DNA of 45,297 nucleotides from a virus. The stretch spans positions 1-45,297 of IMG/VR virus record IMGVR_UViG_3300035211_000019; one strand, given 5' to 3'. The stretch's first letter is position 1. Each line of letters begins with the position of its first letter. This document shows positions 14,841-22,481 of this stretch, one piece after another. The position numbers were made by a program, and so were the translations under genes. Below the pieces are notes generated by a model. That model did not search any database and had not been told where the DNA came from. It saw nothing but the letters and a program-made list of their open reading frames with translations.

Positions 14841-15647
14841 TTAAACTTCAAAACTTTTAAAATAATCAACATAAGCTGATAATGTTCGTGGATCACTCAT
14901 GCCTGGGGCGGAGTTTACTTCACAAACAACAGCCCTGCGAAGCTGGCCGTGTTTTATAATAGCCATCACATCTACACCAGCAAAATCAAGATCTAAAGCC
15001 TCAGTAGCACTAATAGCTAAATCTTCCAATACATGAGTTCTTAGTATGTTGTTCTTGGAGAATGTCCACCCACGTCCCCTACTACGTATGTGGCGGTCTT
15101 CACGCTCCAATCCCCACTTCCGCAGTGATTCAGCACTACGCTTTTTCTTTTGACGATAGTCGATTATCTCGTGGTAAGCCACATGTATTCTGAACTCATG
15201 AGTTTTTGGAAAACGTTTGGTATACAAAGGTAATCCGTGAGGTACTTGATCCCCGGGATTGATTATGTGTATACCTTGACCTTTTTTACCAGTGGTAGTT
15301 TCACGAGCAAAAACAATGTGACCTTCTCGTAACCACTCCTCAGCAGAGCGATGATCAGTAGTAAACTCTAATGTATCAACACCGTTATCCGTGAGAATAC
15401 GTAACGTGTTAAGTTTGTTTACTGCATTTGCTACATAATTAGGATGATTAAGGAACGCAACTCTAGGCAATTCATCTTCTCTCCACCATACTGGAACTTG
15501 AGACCTACCATAATTAATAATAACAGATTGATCTTGTATAGCAGGTTTAGGACGATGATTGACTGTAACTTCTTGAGCATTGAGGGCTCGTGCTATCTTA
15601 CGACCTATGCCGGGTACACCTTTGCGCGCTCGTAATACATAATACAT
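14841..15647 (-). CDS. RimK-like ATP-grasp ligase
   Basis: This 268-aa protein has the ATP-grasp signature in order: a nucleotide-binding Gly/Lys loop (ETTTGKKGQGIHII near 125), YTKRFPKTHEFRIHV near 155, DLDFAGVDVMAII near 228 and CEVNSAPGM near 248, where Glu and Asn bind magnesium. The family joins a carboxylate to an amine through an acylphosphate and includes RimK, which adds glutamates to a protein. Position between GGCT and GATase genes in one leftward cassette suggests a step in building a peptide or amide-bearing product. Confidence 0.85.
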   Translation of the reverse strand: MYYVLRARKGVPGIGRKIARALNAQEVTVNHRPKPAIQDQSVIINYGRSQVPVWWREDELPRVAFLNHPNYVANAVNKLNTLRILTDNGVDTLEFTTDHRSAEEWLREGHIVFARETTTGKKGQGIHIINPGDQVPHGLPLYTKRFPKTHEFRIHVAYHEIIDYRQKKKRSAESLRKWGLEREDRHIRSRGRGWTFSKNNILRTHVLEDLAISATEALDLDFAGVDVMAIIKHGQLRRAVVCEVNSAPGMSDPRTLSAYVDYFKSFEV

Positions 15648-15659
15648 AATTTTATCCTT

Positions 15660-17087
15660 TTATGGACTTATTAATTGACTAAGACCTGTTTGAAGCATTT
15701 CTTGAACACATTTTCCACATAATAATTCGTCGTTCTCATTAGTCCATCTTGCGTCTCCATCTGGAAGTTTTAGTTGATAGCACGGTATGTCTTTTTGACA
15801 ATAACAACACTTTTCTCCTGCGTCTCTCCATAATTTTTTTGCTTGCTTTCCACTTAATACAACACCGCCCGGCCCTCGCCATCCTGTAGTTTTGGCTGGT
15901 GCTGGTAGTTTAATTACATTACTATTAATTCGTATTGAGTCTACTGACCGGACCTCAATTTCTATATCATATCCTGGAGTTAGACAAAGATGCGAATCAG
16001 TTACACGTCCTTGAAACCACTCATTCTCATTAGCCTTGTGAGACGGAATTCCAGTAGCAACTACTTTAGCTTTAGTATTTACTTTAGGGGAATTATATAC
16101 TCCTTCCAGTCTGACATATACACTAGGTCCGTATGAAGAAACCTTCTCCTTCTTGAACGTAACTAGATCGCCGTACACAAGATCATAGTTCTTTAGTTGG
16201 TTATTGACTCTAACAGGATTTGAATACGAATTATAACCAGTAGAATTATTGGGGCCTGTTAAAGCACTTGAATTATCGTACGTTTGATTTGGTCTGTAAG
16301 TGTGCGAATAGTTTCTATTGCTCGTGTAATTACTTTTGGGCTCCTTATACAGCTCATATTTTAAGCACTTACACCTAATAGCAGGCTTTTCATCATACAC
16401 TTTTATCAATTGACCGGGCCGAACTCGATACAAATCCGTGTCTAACTTCTCGTTTCTTAGCAATGTCAAGCCATTACGTTCAGCAAGTGCACGTATTAAC
16501 CAAGTTTCACTAGCAAATAGGATTGAGTCACCGCCGTGGGCGAATCCATAGAATAATGGACGATCCTCATTACGAGTTAGGTATAAGCACTTCTGAGAAA
16601 TATTATACCACACCAGTGCGTACGAACCTTGTACTGTAGATAAGTACTGCAACAACTCCTTTTCAGTGTTGTGGTGCTTGCTCATTTCATCGTACATGCC
16701 ATCACTATCGACTTCAAAATCATTTGATCGATATTTGTAGTTTAATGTTCCGTTGTGAACTCCTACTACTCTGCCGTGCTTGAATGGATGAGCATTCCTG
16801 TCACTTATGGAGTTGGCTATTGTGGCGTATCTGTTGTGACCAACAACACATTTCCAGTTCTCATTGTTATTTGACCACTTTTCCATTAACTTTAATTGTA
16901 CAAAATCTGGTGCAGCCATAGCTCTTTTGTACAAAAACAACCTATTCTTCTGGTCAATGGAAAATACACCAGTGCCATGTCCGCCGCGTAATGTATCGCA
17001 GAATAAAGCATCACCAAACCACTGTTTCAATTCTTTATTTTGAAGATAAACATTTGACGTGGTTTTGTATCCAACTATACCGCAAAT
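15660..17087 (-). CDS. class II glutamine amidotransferase, ATT start, C-terminal zinc site
   Basis: The N-terminal half is a GATase II (Ntn hydrolase) domain: GHGTGVFSID, VGHNRYAT, NAHPFKHG, GVHNGTLNY, DSDGMYDEM, GSYALVWYN and RNEDRPLFYG are all present. The nucleophilic Cys of this family must be residue 2. Upstream of the first TTG (17030) the frame is open and reads ICGIVGYKTT directly after ATT at 17085-17087, with AGGAGG 8 nt before it; no ATG, GTG or TTG is available there. With ATT as start the 475-aa protein begins Met-Cys-Gly-Ile-Val-Gly. The C-terminus has a four-Cys pattern (CCYCQ, CGKC). It would release ammonia from glutamine, presumably for the partner ligases. Confidence 0.85.
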   Translation of the reverse strand: MCGIVGYKTTSNVYLQNKELKQWFGDALFCDTLRGGHGTGVFSIDQKNRLFLYKRAMAAPDFVQLKLMEKWSNNNENWKCVVGHNRYATIANSISDRNAHPFKHGRVVGVHNGTLNYKYRSNDFEVDSDGMYDEMSKHHNTEKELLQYLSTVQGSYALVWYNISQKCLYLTRNEDRPLFYGFAHGGDSILFASETWLIRALAERNGLTLLRNEKLDTDLYRVRPGQLIKVYDEKPAIRCKCLKYELYKEPKSNYTSNRNYSHTYRPNQTYDNSSALTGPNNSTGYNSYSNPVRVNNQLKNYDLVYGDLVTFKKEKVSSYGPSVYVRLEGVYNSPKVNTKAKVVATGIPSHKANENEWFQGRVTDSHLCLTPGYDIEIEVRSVDSIRINSNVIKLPAPAKTTGWRGPGGVVLSGKQAKKLWRDAGEKCCYCQKDIPCYQLKLPDGDARWTNENDELLCGKCVQEMLQTGLSQLISP

Positions 17088-17095
17088 AGCTAAGT

Positions 17096-17101
17096 CCTCC
17101 T
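17096..17101 (-). promoter_or_regulatory. Shine-Dalgarno AGGAGG deciding the ATT start
   Basis: A full AGGAGG on the minus strand lies 8 nt before ATT 17087, the codon preceding the required nucleophile Cys. An in-frame TAG overlaps the same motif (17100-17102), so translation cannot begin further upstream. The motif position fixes the start at or very near ATT. Confidence 0.75.
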
Positions 17102-17120
17102 ATCAAAGATTAATAAAATG

Positions 17121-18641
17121 TTAATTAGTGCTGTCGTCTTCATCAGATGAAATATTACTTCGAGTAATACCATCATCAGTTGTAGTCCATATAGTGGGGC
17201 GCGGAATTTCAGTCGTCGAAGCCCTAATAAACATATCACCTTCCCTTGTTGGGGATTCATTAGTGATGGACTCTTCTGAATATATTCGGCCCGAGTGTGT
17301 GCCTTGGTGTATTCTATTAGAAGTAGTGCTTCTTGTCGTAGGACTTGGAGCTACTTGAGGTATTTCACCAACCCACCTATCGAACGAAACTTCGTTTATA
17401 ATATCTTCCGCAGTTCGTAATGTATTACCTTCGCTGTCTTGATATATAATCAAACCTTCTTCAATTTCGTGTATTAAACGGGCCTCTATGCGATTAAGTA
17501 AGTTATTCCTATCTTCTATAGACATAGATCGTAATACTTGCTCATGCATACTTAATAATCTACCTTGCTGGGCTCTGGTTAAAAATAGTGATTTCATTAC
17601 TCCTAGTGGAGTAGATAACAAAATACACTCATCCCTATTCAAAGCGCGCACTGCCTGTGGAGATTCTTGATTTGCTACTTTTTTTTTGCGTGAGTGTTTT
17701 TTGCTATACTTAGTAAGCAACGCTTCCTCATCGTTACTGGCGGTACACTTGTCTCTCAATAAATTATTAAAGATTTTATTAAATTCCTTTCCAAACACCA
17801 TATCCATAGCTAATTTTATACCGAGTCTTATTTCATGAAGGACTGACTGGGACGTAACTTCAAAGTACTTATAGTACTCTTGAAATACATCGGTAAGGAA
17901 TGCCCTAATGTTTGAATCATTGACATCAGGAATATTAAATTCTCTTGTACGAAGTACATAACGCTTTAAACAAAGAATTATATTAATCCATCGAAGTATG
18001 GATGCCGAATCCCACGCTCCTTGGTGCATACGAAACTCAATTGAGCCATATGAGAACACTGCTGCAAAATTAATACCAGCATACTTAACAGTATCCTCAT
18101 TTAGATTATATCGAGTAGTTGTCTTACGACCAACTAGAAAATCAGAATATAACGCACCTAGTTCTCGAATTAACCCATCTTTTTTGCGAATTGGTACGCA
18201 GAAATGGTTGTTTCTGCGGTGTTCAGCAACATAGTTATACAGTAATGGCTCTGTTATCAAACATAAGGATATTAGATTTCCTAGCTCTGTTGTTGTTAGA
18301 TCACGTATATCCAAATGAATGTGCAAACTTGTACGCTCTGACATGTGTGGATATTTTGATGTCTTTTTCTCGATAGCATTTGAAAAAATGTTAATTGCTT
18401 TTACTAAATCCTGTCCAAATAAGGGCCACTTTAAGTGCGCCTCGACAGAATTATCACCACGTAAGCTGTGATCCTGTACAAAGGTCCAGTACTCACTAAC
18501 TTCTTTAAGAATTCCTGTGTGATTATCCAGTTGTTCGAGTTCAATCTCAATGCCAACATTGCTGTGCAATACTAATTTATTCGACTCTTTGAAGACGCGC
18601 ACATCTTCGGGTAAACCTAAAAACTTAGCGCTCTTTGTCAT
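17121..18641 (-). CDS. amidoligase-family enzyme (glutamine synthetase-like fold)
   Basis: Several motifs in this 506-aa protein follow the putative amidoligase family: NVGIEIELEQ (residues 28-37), a segment with HSLRGDNSVEAHLKWPL, SLHIHLDIRDLT near 105, and GSIEFRMHQGAWD near 205. These supply the Glu and His metal and ATP ligands of the COOH-NH2 ligase fold. The last 80 residues are Ser/Thr-rich and probably disordered. The family forms amide bonds between a carboxyl group and an amine using ATP. The start abuts the stop of the 18.6-19.3 kb gene. Confidence 0.8.
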   Translation of the reverse strand: MTKSAKFLGLPEDVRVFKESNKLVLHSNVGIEIELEQLDNHTGILKEVSEYWTFVQDHSLRGDNSVEAHLKWPLFGQDLVKAINIFSNAIEKKTSKYPHMSERTSLHIHLDIRDLTTTELGNLISLCLITEPLLYNYVAEHRRNNHFCVPIRKKDGLIRELGALYSDFLVGRKTTTRYNLNEDTVKYAGINFAAVFSYGSIEFRMHQGAWDSASILRWINIILCLKRYVLRTREFNIPDVNDSNIRAFLTDVFQEYYKYFEVTSQSVLHEIRLGIKLAMDMVFGKEFNKIFNNLLRDKCTASNDEEALLTKYSKKHSRKKKVANQESPQAVRALNRDECILLSTPLGVMKSLFLTRAQQGRLLSMHEQVLRSMSIEDRNNLLNRIEARLIHEIEEGLIIYQDSEGNTLRTAEDIINEVSFDRWVGEIPQVAPSPTTRSTTSNRIHQGTHSGRIYSEESITNESPTREGDMFIRASTTEIPRPTIWTTTDDGITRSNISSDEDDSTN

Positions 18642-19303
18642 TACACGTACTCTATTTGTATATCAGTTGGAAGATATGGGTTTAAGTATTCAAGCGACGA
18701 CGGAAATGTTATTACGTGTTCAGTTCCTTTTTTGTGGAGATACCCAACCTCAAGTTCTTTATAATTTAAAATTGGATACTTGTAAAGAGGCGACAACCTA
18801 AAAGCAAACACATCAGAGAAAGCTACACCTTGTACTCTAAGAGAACTTATACTATTAGCTGCTTGTGCAGCTGTAGGATACTCCTTATTGAATAAGTTAA
18901 TGATAAGTTTAGGGCGTAAAGTTGAGCTTATATTTCCAAGATGGTAGTCAATCTCTCGGAACGAAAACGCTTTCTTTACTGTTCGCCGCGGATAAAAAGT
19001 TATATAGGAGCAGTTCCTACCGAGATTAACATAACCCCTATCCGGTAATGTAAAGTCATATAGTGCTTGATTGAACGGAATCCATTTCCTAATTGTATTC
19101 CCTCGATCGCTTATTGGAAAAGTAACCTTGGAGCATTTTACTGTTAAAACTTCGATACCTCTTTCAGAATCACTACTCCGAAAATCATAAAAATAGTAAA
19201 TATCTCCGGTCTTTTTATTACGAGCAAATGTTTCAGAATAAGCTTGTCGTATCTCTCTTAGTACGTTAATAGCGACAGGATTATGAGTTTGTTTAGCAGG
19301 CAT
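18641..19303 (-). CDS. unknown protein of the amidoligase cassette
   Basis: ATG 19303 (220 aa) is preferred because AGGA lies about 10 nt upstream and the overlap with the previous gene is short; the ATG at 19336 would add 11 residues. The protein is mixed alpha/beta and rich in aromatic and basic residues (YYFYDFRSSDSERG, YITFYPRRTVKK, LSPLYKYPILNYKELEVGY). No family is recognised. Because it lies between two amidoligases with overlapping ends, it probably works in the same pathway. Confidence 0.7.
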   Translation of the reverse strand: MPAKQTHNPVAINVLREIRQAYSETFARNKKTGDIYYFYDFRSSDSERGIEVLTVKCSKVTFPISDRGNTIRKWIPFNQALYDFTLPDRGYVNLGRNCSYITFYPRRTVKKAFSFREIDYHLGNISSTLRPKLIINLFNKEYPTAAQAANSISSLRVQGVAFSDVFAFRLSPLYKYPILNYKELEVGYLHKKGTEHVITFPSSLEYLNPYLPTDIQIEYV

Positions 19304-20138
19304 TGGGATATTGTCCTGATAAGAAAGCATCTTCAATATAGTTGGAGTACAGTTCTTTTATTCGTTTTTTGTTGTCCGAATCGATGCTGTTGATTACGGA
19401 AAAATATTGATCTGGCACTCTTGCATCTGGATCTTCCAGCATTTGATTAGTCTTAGCAAGAGCTTGATCGACGTGCCACAACAAGTCCGAAGTAAGATTA
19501 CGCTTGGAGTTTTTAGGCAACCAGAAATTACTTGGAGTTCTGTACTCAAGGCCGTAGCCTGTAAACCTAAATTTTGATGCTTGACCATACAGAGTTCTAC
19601 GAGAATTAGGCGGCTCTATGCTAGCAGAGTACAATCCTGCATACATATCCAAGAACCTAACAAAATAATATCGCCTATCGTGACCTATGTGATCACCAGT
19701 AGCTTGGCTGAGACCAAGATGTAAGTGACCACCGACAGTGCGTAATCCGCCAACAAGAGCTGGGTCTATGCGCTGACACGAGGAGAAAGTTAGAGCACTA
19801 AAATCCTCGCGACATGAAAACTCCATTGCTCCGGGCTTTTTCAGTTGAGTATCAGCGAACTCATGGTCAATCTTGTCTGATAATTTCAAACCAAATTCTT
19901 TTTGTATAAATCGCTCCAGTTCCTTTGTAGAGTTTTCAATTGTTGCTATAAAACCCGTTCGAGACACCTGTGGATTAATATTAAACTCGACAGCTACATT
20001 ATCCGCAAATATCTTACAAGTATTAAGTTCAATAGCTTTTTCTTTTGGTGGTACACCAACATCAAGAGCAGACACAATGCTTCCTTTATTATCTTCAAGG
20101 AAGAACTCTGGGTCTGCTCCATAACTTATTATCCGCAT
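19293..20138 (-). CDS. phiEco32-like COOH-NH2 ligase type 2
   Basis: This 281-aa protein matches the phage ligase family named after phiEco32. SYGADPEFFLED (residues 5-16) is the signature start, DNVAVEFNINPQ near 46 follows, GGHLHLGLSQ near 142 carries the catalytic His, and GLEYRTPSNFWLP near 204 the conserved Glu-Arg. The family belongs to the amidoligase superfamily and is predicted to join carboxylates and amines. It is the first gene of the cassette. A 22-bp palindrome (20153-20174) sits 14 nt before its ATG and is the likely control site. Confidence 0.88.
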   Translation of the reverse strand: MRIISYGADPEFFLEDNKGSIVSALDVGVPPKEKAIELNTCKIFADNVAVEFNINPQVSRTGFIATIENSTKELERFIQKEFGLKLSDKIDHEFADTQLKKPGAMEFSCREDFSALTFSSCQRIDPALVGGLRTVGGHLHLGLSQATGDHIGHDRRYYFVRFLDMYAGLYSASIEPPNSRRTLYGQASKFRFTGYGLEYRTPSNFWLPKNSKRNLTSDLLWHVDQALAKTNQMLEDPDARVPDQYFSVINSIDSDNKKRIKELYSNYIEDAFLSGQYPNAC

Positions 20139-20152
20139 ATATTTTATCCGTG

Positions 20153-20174
20153 TTCCGTACTATGTAGTATGCAA
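20153..20174. promoter_or_regulatory. 22-bp palindrome, copy 1 (imperfect)
   Basis: A copy of the repeated palindrome with core CCGTACTAYRTAGTACGG. This copy is degenerate in the right half (ends GTATGCAA). It lies between the stop of a small secreted-peptide gene and the start of the ligase gene, 14 nt from that ATG. Confidence 0.6.
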
Positions 20175-20291
20175 CTACTTGATTAAACTAGTAGCGTATT
20201 TCGCCGGCGTGATAGTAGCTACTTCTTCTGCGAGCACACTACCAACAATCAATGAAAGTAATACGCATGTAATACCAAACAGCCTCTTCAT
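20175..20291 (-). CDS. small secreted peptide, 38 aa
   Basis: The frame starts MKRLFGITCVLLSLIVGSVL and then AEE, a textbook signal peptide with a likely cleavage after VLA, leaving a mature peptide of about 17 residues (EEVATITPAKYATSLIK). AAAGGAG lies 5 nt before the ATG. It is directly upstream of the amidoligase cassette. It might be a substrate, a periplasmic effector or a lysis accessory. No family is recognised. Confidence 0.6.
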   Translation of the reverse strand: MKRLFGITCVLLSLIVGSVLAEEVATITPAKYATSLIK

Positions 20292-20324
20292 GTCACACTC
20301 CTTTAGATGATAAACAAAGTTAGA

Positions 20325-20567
20325 TTAACAACCGTTCAAGTTTTCAACATCCTGTATAGTTATTTCCTCCTTAATTATATTTGATGGGTGAACCCATCTT
20401 TCGCACGATACACCAGTATCGTCCATTTCAATTTCCCACAACTCCAGATTTTTTCTCGGTCGTACCTCTCCGTGGTACTCCGCTTCTTTCACCAAGATCC
20501 CAGTTCCTTCATAGGTATTAGGATTAAATGGATCAGTCATAACTACTACAGAATCTCCGGATTTCAT
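20325..20567 (-). CDS. hypothetical beta-rich small protein, 80 aa
   Basis: The product begins MKSGDSVVVMTDPFNPNTYEG and looks like a small beta-barrel of KOW or SH3 type (GTGILVKEAEYHGE, WEIEMDDTG, ERWVHPSNII). This is a guess from the pattern of strands. It overlaps the end of the 102-aa gene by 4 nt (ATGA-type coupling). Confidence 0.55.
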   Translation of the reverse strand: MKSGDSVVVMTDPFNPNTYEGTGILVKEAEYHGEVRPRKNLELWEIEMDDTGVSCERWVHPSNIIKEEITIQDVENLNGC

Positions 20568-20872
20568 GCTACGTGCCCTCGCATAAATTTAACTAAATTC
20601 ATTCGATGCTTCATGTCCCCAACAAGTTTGTAGATGTGTATGTGAGTGTCGTTGCTGAGTAGCTTAACTCCTTTCTTGTCCGTTGATAGATGTTTGTTTA
20701 TAACATTCCTTATTGTGGGAATTCGCGGAGATAATTCAAGTGTTTTTCCAAACGACCTGACTTCATAGATAGGCAGGTTGCGTTCCCTTGCAACGCGTAT
20801 ATCATTGATGTCAAGAGTGCGGTTATAAACAACTCCGCACATTTCGTATGTTATATCTTTACCACGTTTCAT
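20564..20872 (-). CDS. hypothetical protein, 102 aa
   Basis: A mixed, basic 102-aa protein (VARERNLPIYEVRSFGKTLEL, then NKHLSTDKKGVKLLSN). No motif is recognised. The start lies inside the end of the 49-aa membrane-protein gene and the stop overlaps the next gene, so it is part of the same transcript. Confidence 0.55.
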   Translation of the reverse strand: MKRGKDITYEMCGVVYNRTLDINDIRVARERNLPIYEVRSFGKTLELSPRIPTIRNVINKHLSTDKKGVKLLSNDTHIHIYKLVGDMKHRMNLVKFMRGHVA

Positions 20873-21008
20873 AAATAACTCCTAATTGTTCTAATTCACT
20901 AGCCGAAGCTTTTGGTGGGAATAGGCTGCTGATAACTATAAGAATAAATATCAATGCTATTCCCCACGGAACAGATTTTTCCAGTATATCACGAGTCTTC
21001 TGTTTCAT
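20859..21008 (-). CDS. small membrane protein, 49 aa
   Basis: The frame begins MKQKTRDILEKSVPWG, then one hydrophobic helix (IALIFILIVISSLF) and a short polar tail (PPKASASELEQLG). It could be a single-pass inner-membrane peptide, or a signal peptide cut after ASA. It overlaps the start of the 102-aa gene. Function unknown. Confidence 0.55.
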   Translation of the reverse strand: MKQKTRDILEKSVPWGIALIFILIVISSLFPPKASASELEQLGVIYETW

Positions 21009-21010
21009 AG

Positions 21011-21196
21011 TTATGCATTATCCCTAAAATTGTAACCGAGAAAATCCGTAACAGTCCGCGTTCTATAGAATGGAAGTTCTCCATTCTTCTCCAAAAAACT
21101 ACGCTGTTTTGTCTTTGCCTCTGGCACATTACGACAGTGATCAGCTATGGCGTTCATAGTCATTTGATAAGTTATGTAGTCAGTTTCTGTTATCAC
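21011..21196 (-). CDS. hypothetical small protein, 61 aa
   Basis: A helical, charged 61-aa product (ITYQMTMNAIADHCRNVPEA). GGAGG lies upstream of the ATG. No family is recognised. It sits 2 nt before the 49-aa membrane-protein gene and 12 nt after the 226-aa gene. Confidence 0.55.
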   Translation of the reverse strand: MITETDYITYQMTMNAIADHCRNVPEAKTKQRSFLEKNGELPFYRTRTVTDFLGYNFRDNA

Positions 21197-21208
21197 GATT
21201 ATTTCCTC

Positions 21209-21889
21209 CTAAATAAACCCTTTGTTTCGAGCTTCTTTATTAACTAAGTAAGTCATATATCGATGATATTTTTTATGCACCGTATTTCTTTCGCAATTTT
21301 GCATGGTGCTACTTAGTACAAGTAAAAGATAAGTCCAATAATTCTTAGCAGCAGAAGAAGACATTGAATGTTTGTTTATAGCACGATATGTAGCTTCTAG
21401 GAACTGAAATTTGTTCCATTTTTCATTGCAGCCGTCGTCGGCCATTTCATAATTAATGCGTTTTCTATATAACCAATCATTGGTTATTGCATAATACTTA
21501 GGATTACTGGTTTTTAAGTAGTTTACCACATAAGGTGGCGGTTCCAATAAAGCACAAACATCAAGAGCAGCTTTAAAGGCAACTCGTTTCAGCATATCCC
21601 CGACATCTAAAGTCCATAAATATTCACGTTTTCTGGCTACTGCTTTTGCAAAAAGCCCAGTTCTTTTACTTATATCCCCACTTAATTTAACCCTGTATAG
21701 ATACGTACTATTAGCATACGGCAAAACCTCTAATATACGACTACACGCATGCAGTCCCGCACGGCATAATATAGGTTTATGTAGATGACCACACGGAAAC
21801 TTAACTTCATGAGTTGTTCCTACTTCGATCTTACGACCGTCTCCGTGACCGAGTGTTCTTGTTTCGTTACTGAAATACCACGCTAACAT
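21209..21889 (-). CDS. conserved phage protein with LHAC-type N-terminal motif
   Basis: The N-terminus of this 226-aa protein carries CRAGLHACSRILEVLPYA and LYRVKLSGDISKRTG. This arrangement of a GLHA motif followed by a VxLxG strand is seen in a widespread family of phage proteins of unknown function. The second half is helical and rich in aromatic residues. No catalytic residues can be assigned. It lies among small unknown genes. Confidence 0.6.
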   Translation of the reverse strand: MLAWYFSNETRTLGHGDGRKIEVGTTHEVKFPCGHLHKPILCRAGLHACSRILEVLPYANSTYLYRVKLSGDISKRTGLFAKAVARKREYLWTLDVGDMLKRVAFKAALDVCALLEPPPYVVNYLKTSNPKYYAITNDWLYRKRINYEMADDGCNEKWNKFQFLEATYRAINKHSMSSSAAKNYWTYLLLVLSSTMQNCERNTVHKKYHRYMTYLVNKEARNKGFI

Positions 21890-21898
21890 GATGTTTCC

Positions 21899-22099
21899 TC
21901 ATTTAAGAATAATAGTCTTGCCTTCTTTACCAGTTATCCTGTAACGATTACGTTTGCCGTTACAGGCAGAGTGTGGAAATACAGGATTCTTATCCGTTGT
22001 ATTTTGCCACGCCACACGAGCAGCACGATTATTAAATCGATTCTGATGGACACCACTTTGGTGTTCTCTTCGCGTCTTACCAAGTCTTATCTTAGGCAT
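21899..22099 (-). CDS. small basic hypothetical protein, 66 aa
   Basis: ATG 22099 (MPKIRLGKTRREHQSG) is chosen because the longer frame to 22144 would lie inside the upstream gene. The product is strongly basic with Asn/Arg-rich text (NRFNNRAARVAW), suggesting nucleic-acid binding. It overlaps the upstream gene by 8 nt. Family not recognised. Confidence 0.5.
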   Translation of the reverse strand: MPKIRLGKTRREHQSGVHQNRFNNRAARVAWQNTTDKNPVFPHSACNGKRNRYRITGKEGKTIILK

Positions 22100-22346
22100 T
22101 GTAGAGTTTCTCTTTTTCAGGTATTGCTTTAAAATATTTAGCACCTACTCCACATATTCTAGGATGGAGCTGGCTTCTATCGCTAACTGGAGAATCAAAA
22201 AACGACCGTTCGCGCATATATTTACACTCTAAAGGTTTCCCGCTAACAATGTGTCGACTATTCTGGTGTGTGCACACGGCTTCGTCTCGACCCGACCTTT
22301 TATCATAAAAATAACAATCTGCACACACTTTAAGTAGTTCACTCAT
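22092..22346 (-). CDS. four-Cys hypothetical protein, paralog A
   Basis: In this 84-aa protein, LKVCADCYFYD, CTHQNS, SGKPLECKYMR and CGVGAKYF form an ordered Cys/His pattern. The same pattern occurs in the protein at 22481-22699, so the two are paralogs. A zinc site is likely. Function unknown. The gene starts after a good GGAGAAG site. Confidence 0.6.
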   Translation of the reverse strand: MSELLKVCADCYFYDKRSGRDEAVCTHQNSRHIVSGKPLECKYMRERSFFDSPVSDRSQLHPRICGVGAKYFKAIPEKEKLYNA

Positions 22347-22355
22347 TTGCTTCTC

Positions 22356-22481
22356 CTAAGAGTTTAGTAAATCATTCAAAGCACAAATTTCCACGTATGT
22401 CTTGTTATCTATACGCCATACGTGACCGGTATAATCTGTATACCACTTATAGCCTGCAAGATATGCATCTTTGATCGTCAT
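22356..22481 (-). CDS. tiny hypothetical protein, 41 aa
   Basis: The frame starts MTIKDAYLAGYKWYTDYTGH and ends ALNDLLNS. The ATG overlaps the stop of the preceding gene in a TAATG junction. A small beta-strand-rich peptide of this kind (WYTDYTGHVWRIDNK) is often the whole product in phage early regions. Function unknown. Confidence 0.55.
   Translation of the reverse strand: MTIKDAYLAGYKWYTDYTGHVWRIDNKTYVEICALNDLLNS

Noticed and set aside
17861-17890. Extra copy of the early palindrome (AGTACTTATAGTACT)
   Set aside because: Shares only the GTACT halves, lacks CCG/CGG arms and lies inside the amidoligase gene.
15660-20138. Deazaguanine (preQ0) DNA-modification cluster, suggested by a GATase gene
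   Set aside because: No QueC, QueD, QueE, FolE or DpdA-like protein is present; the partners are amidoligases and an ATP-grasp enzyme.
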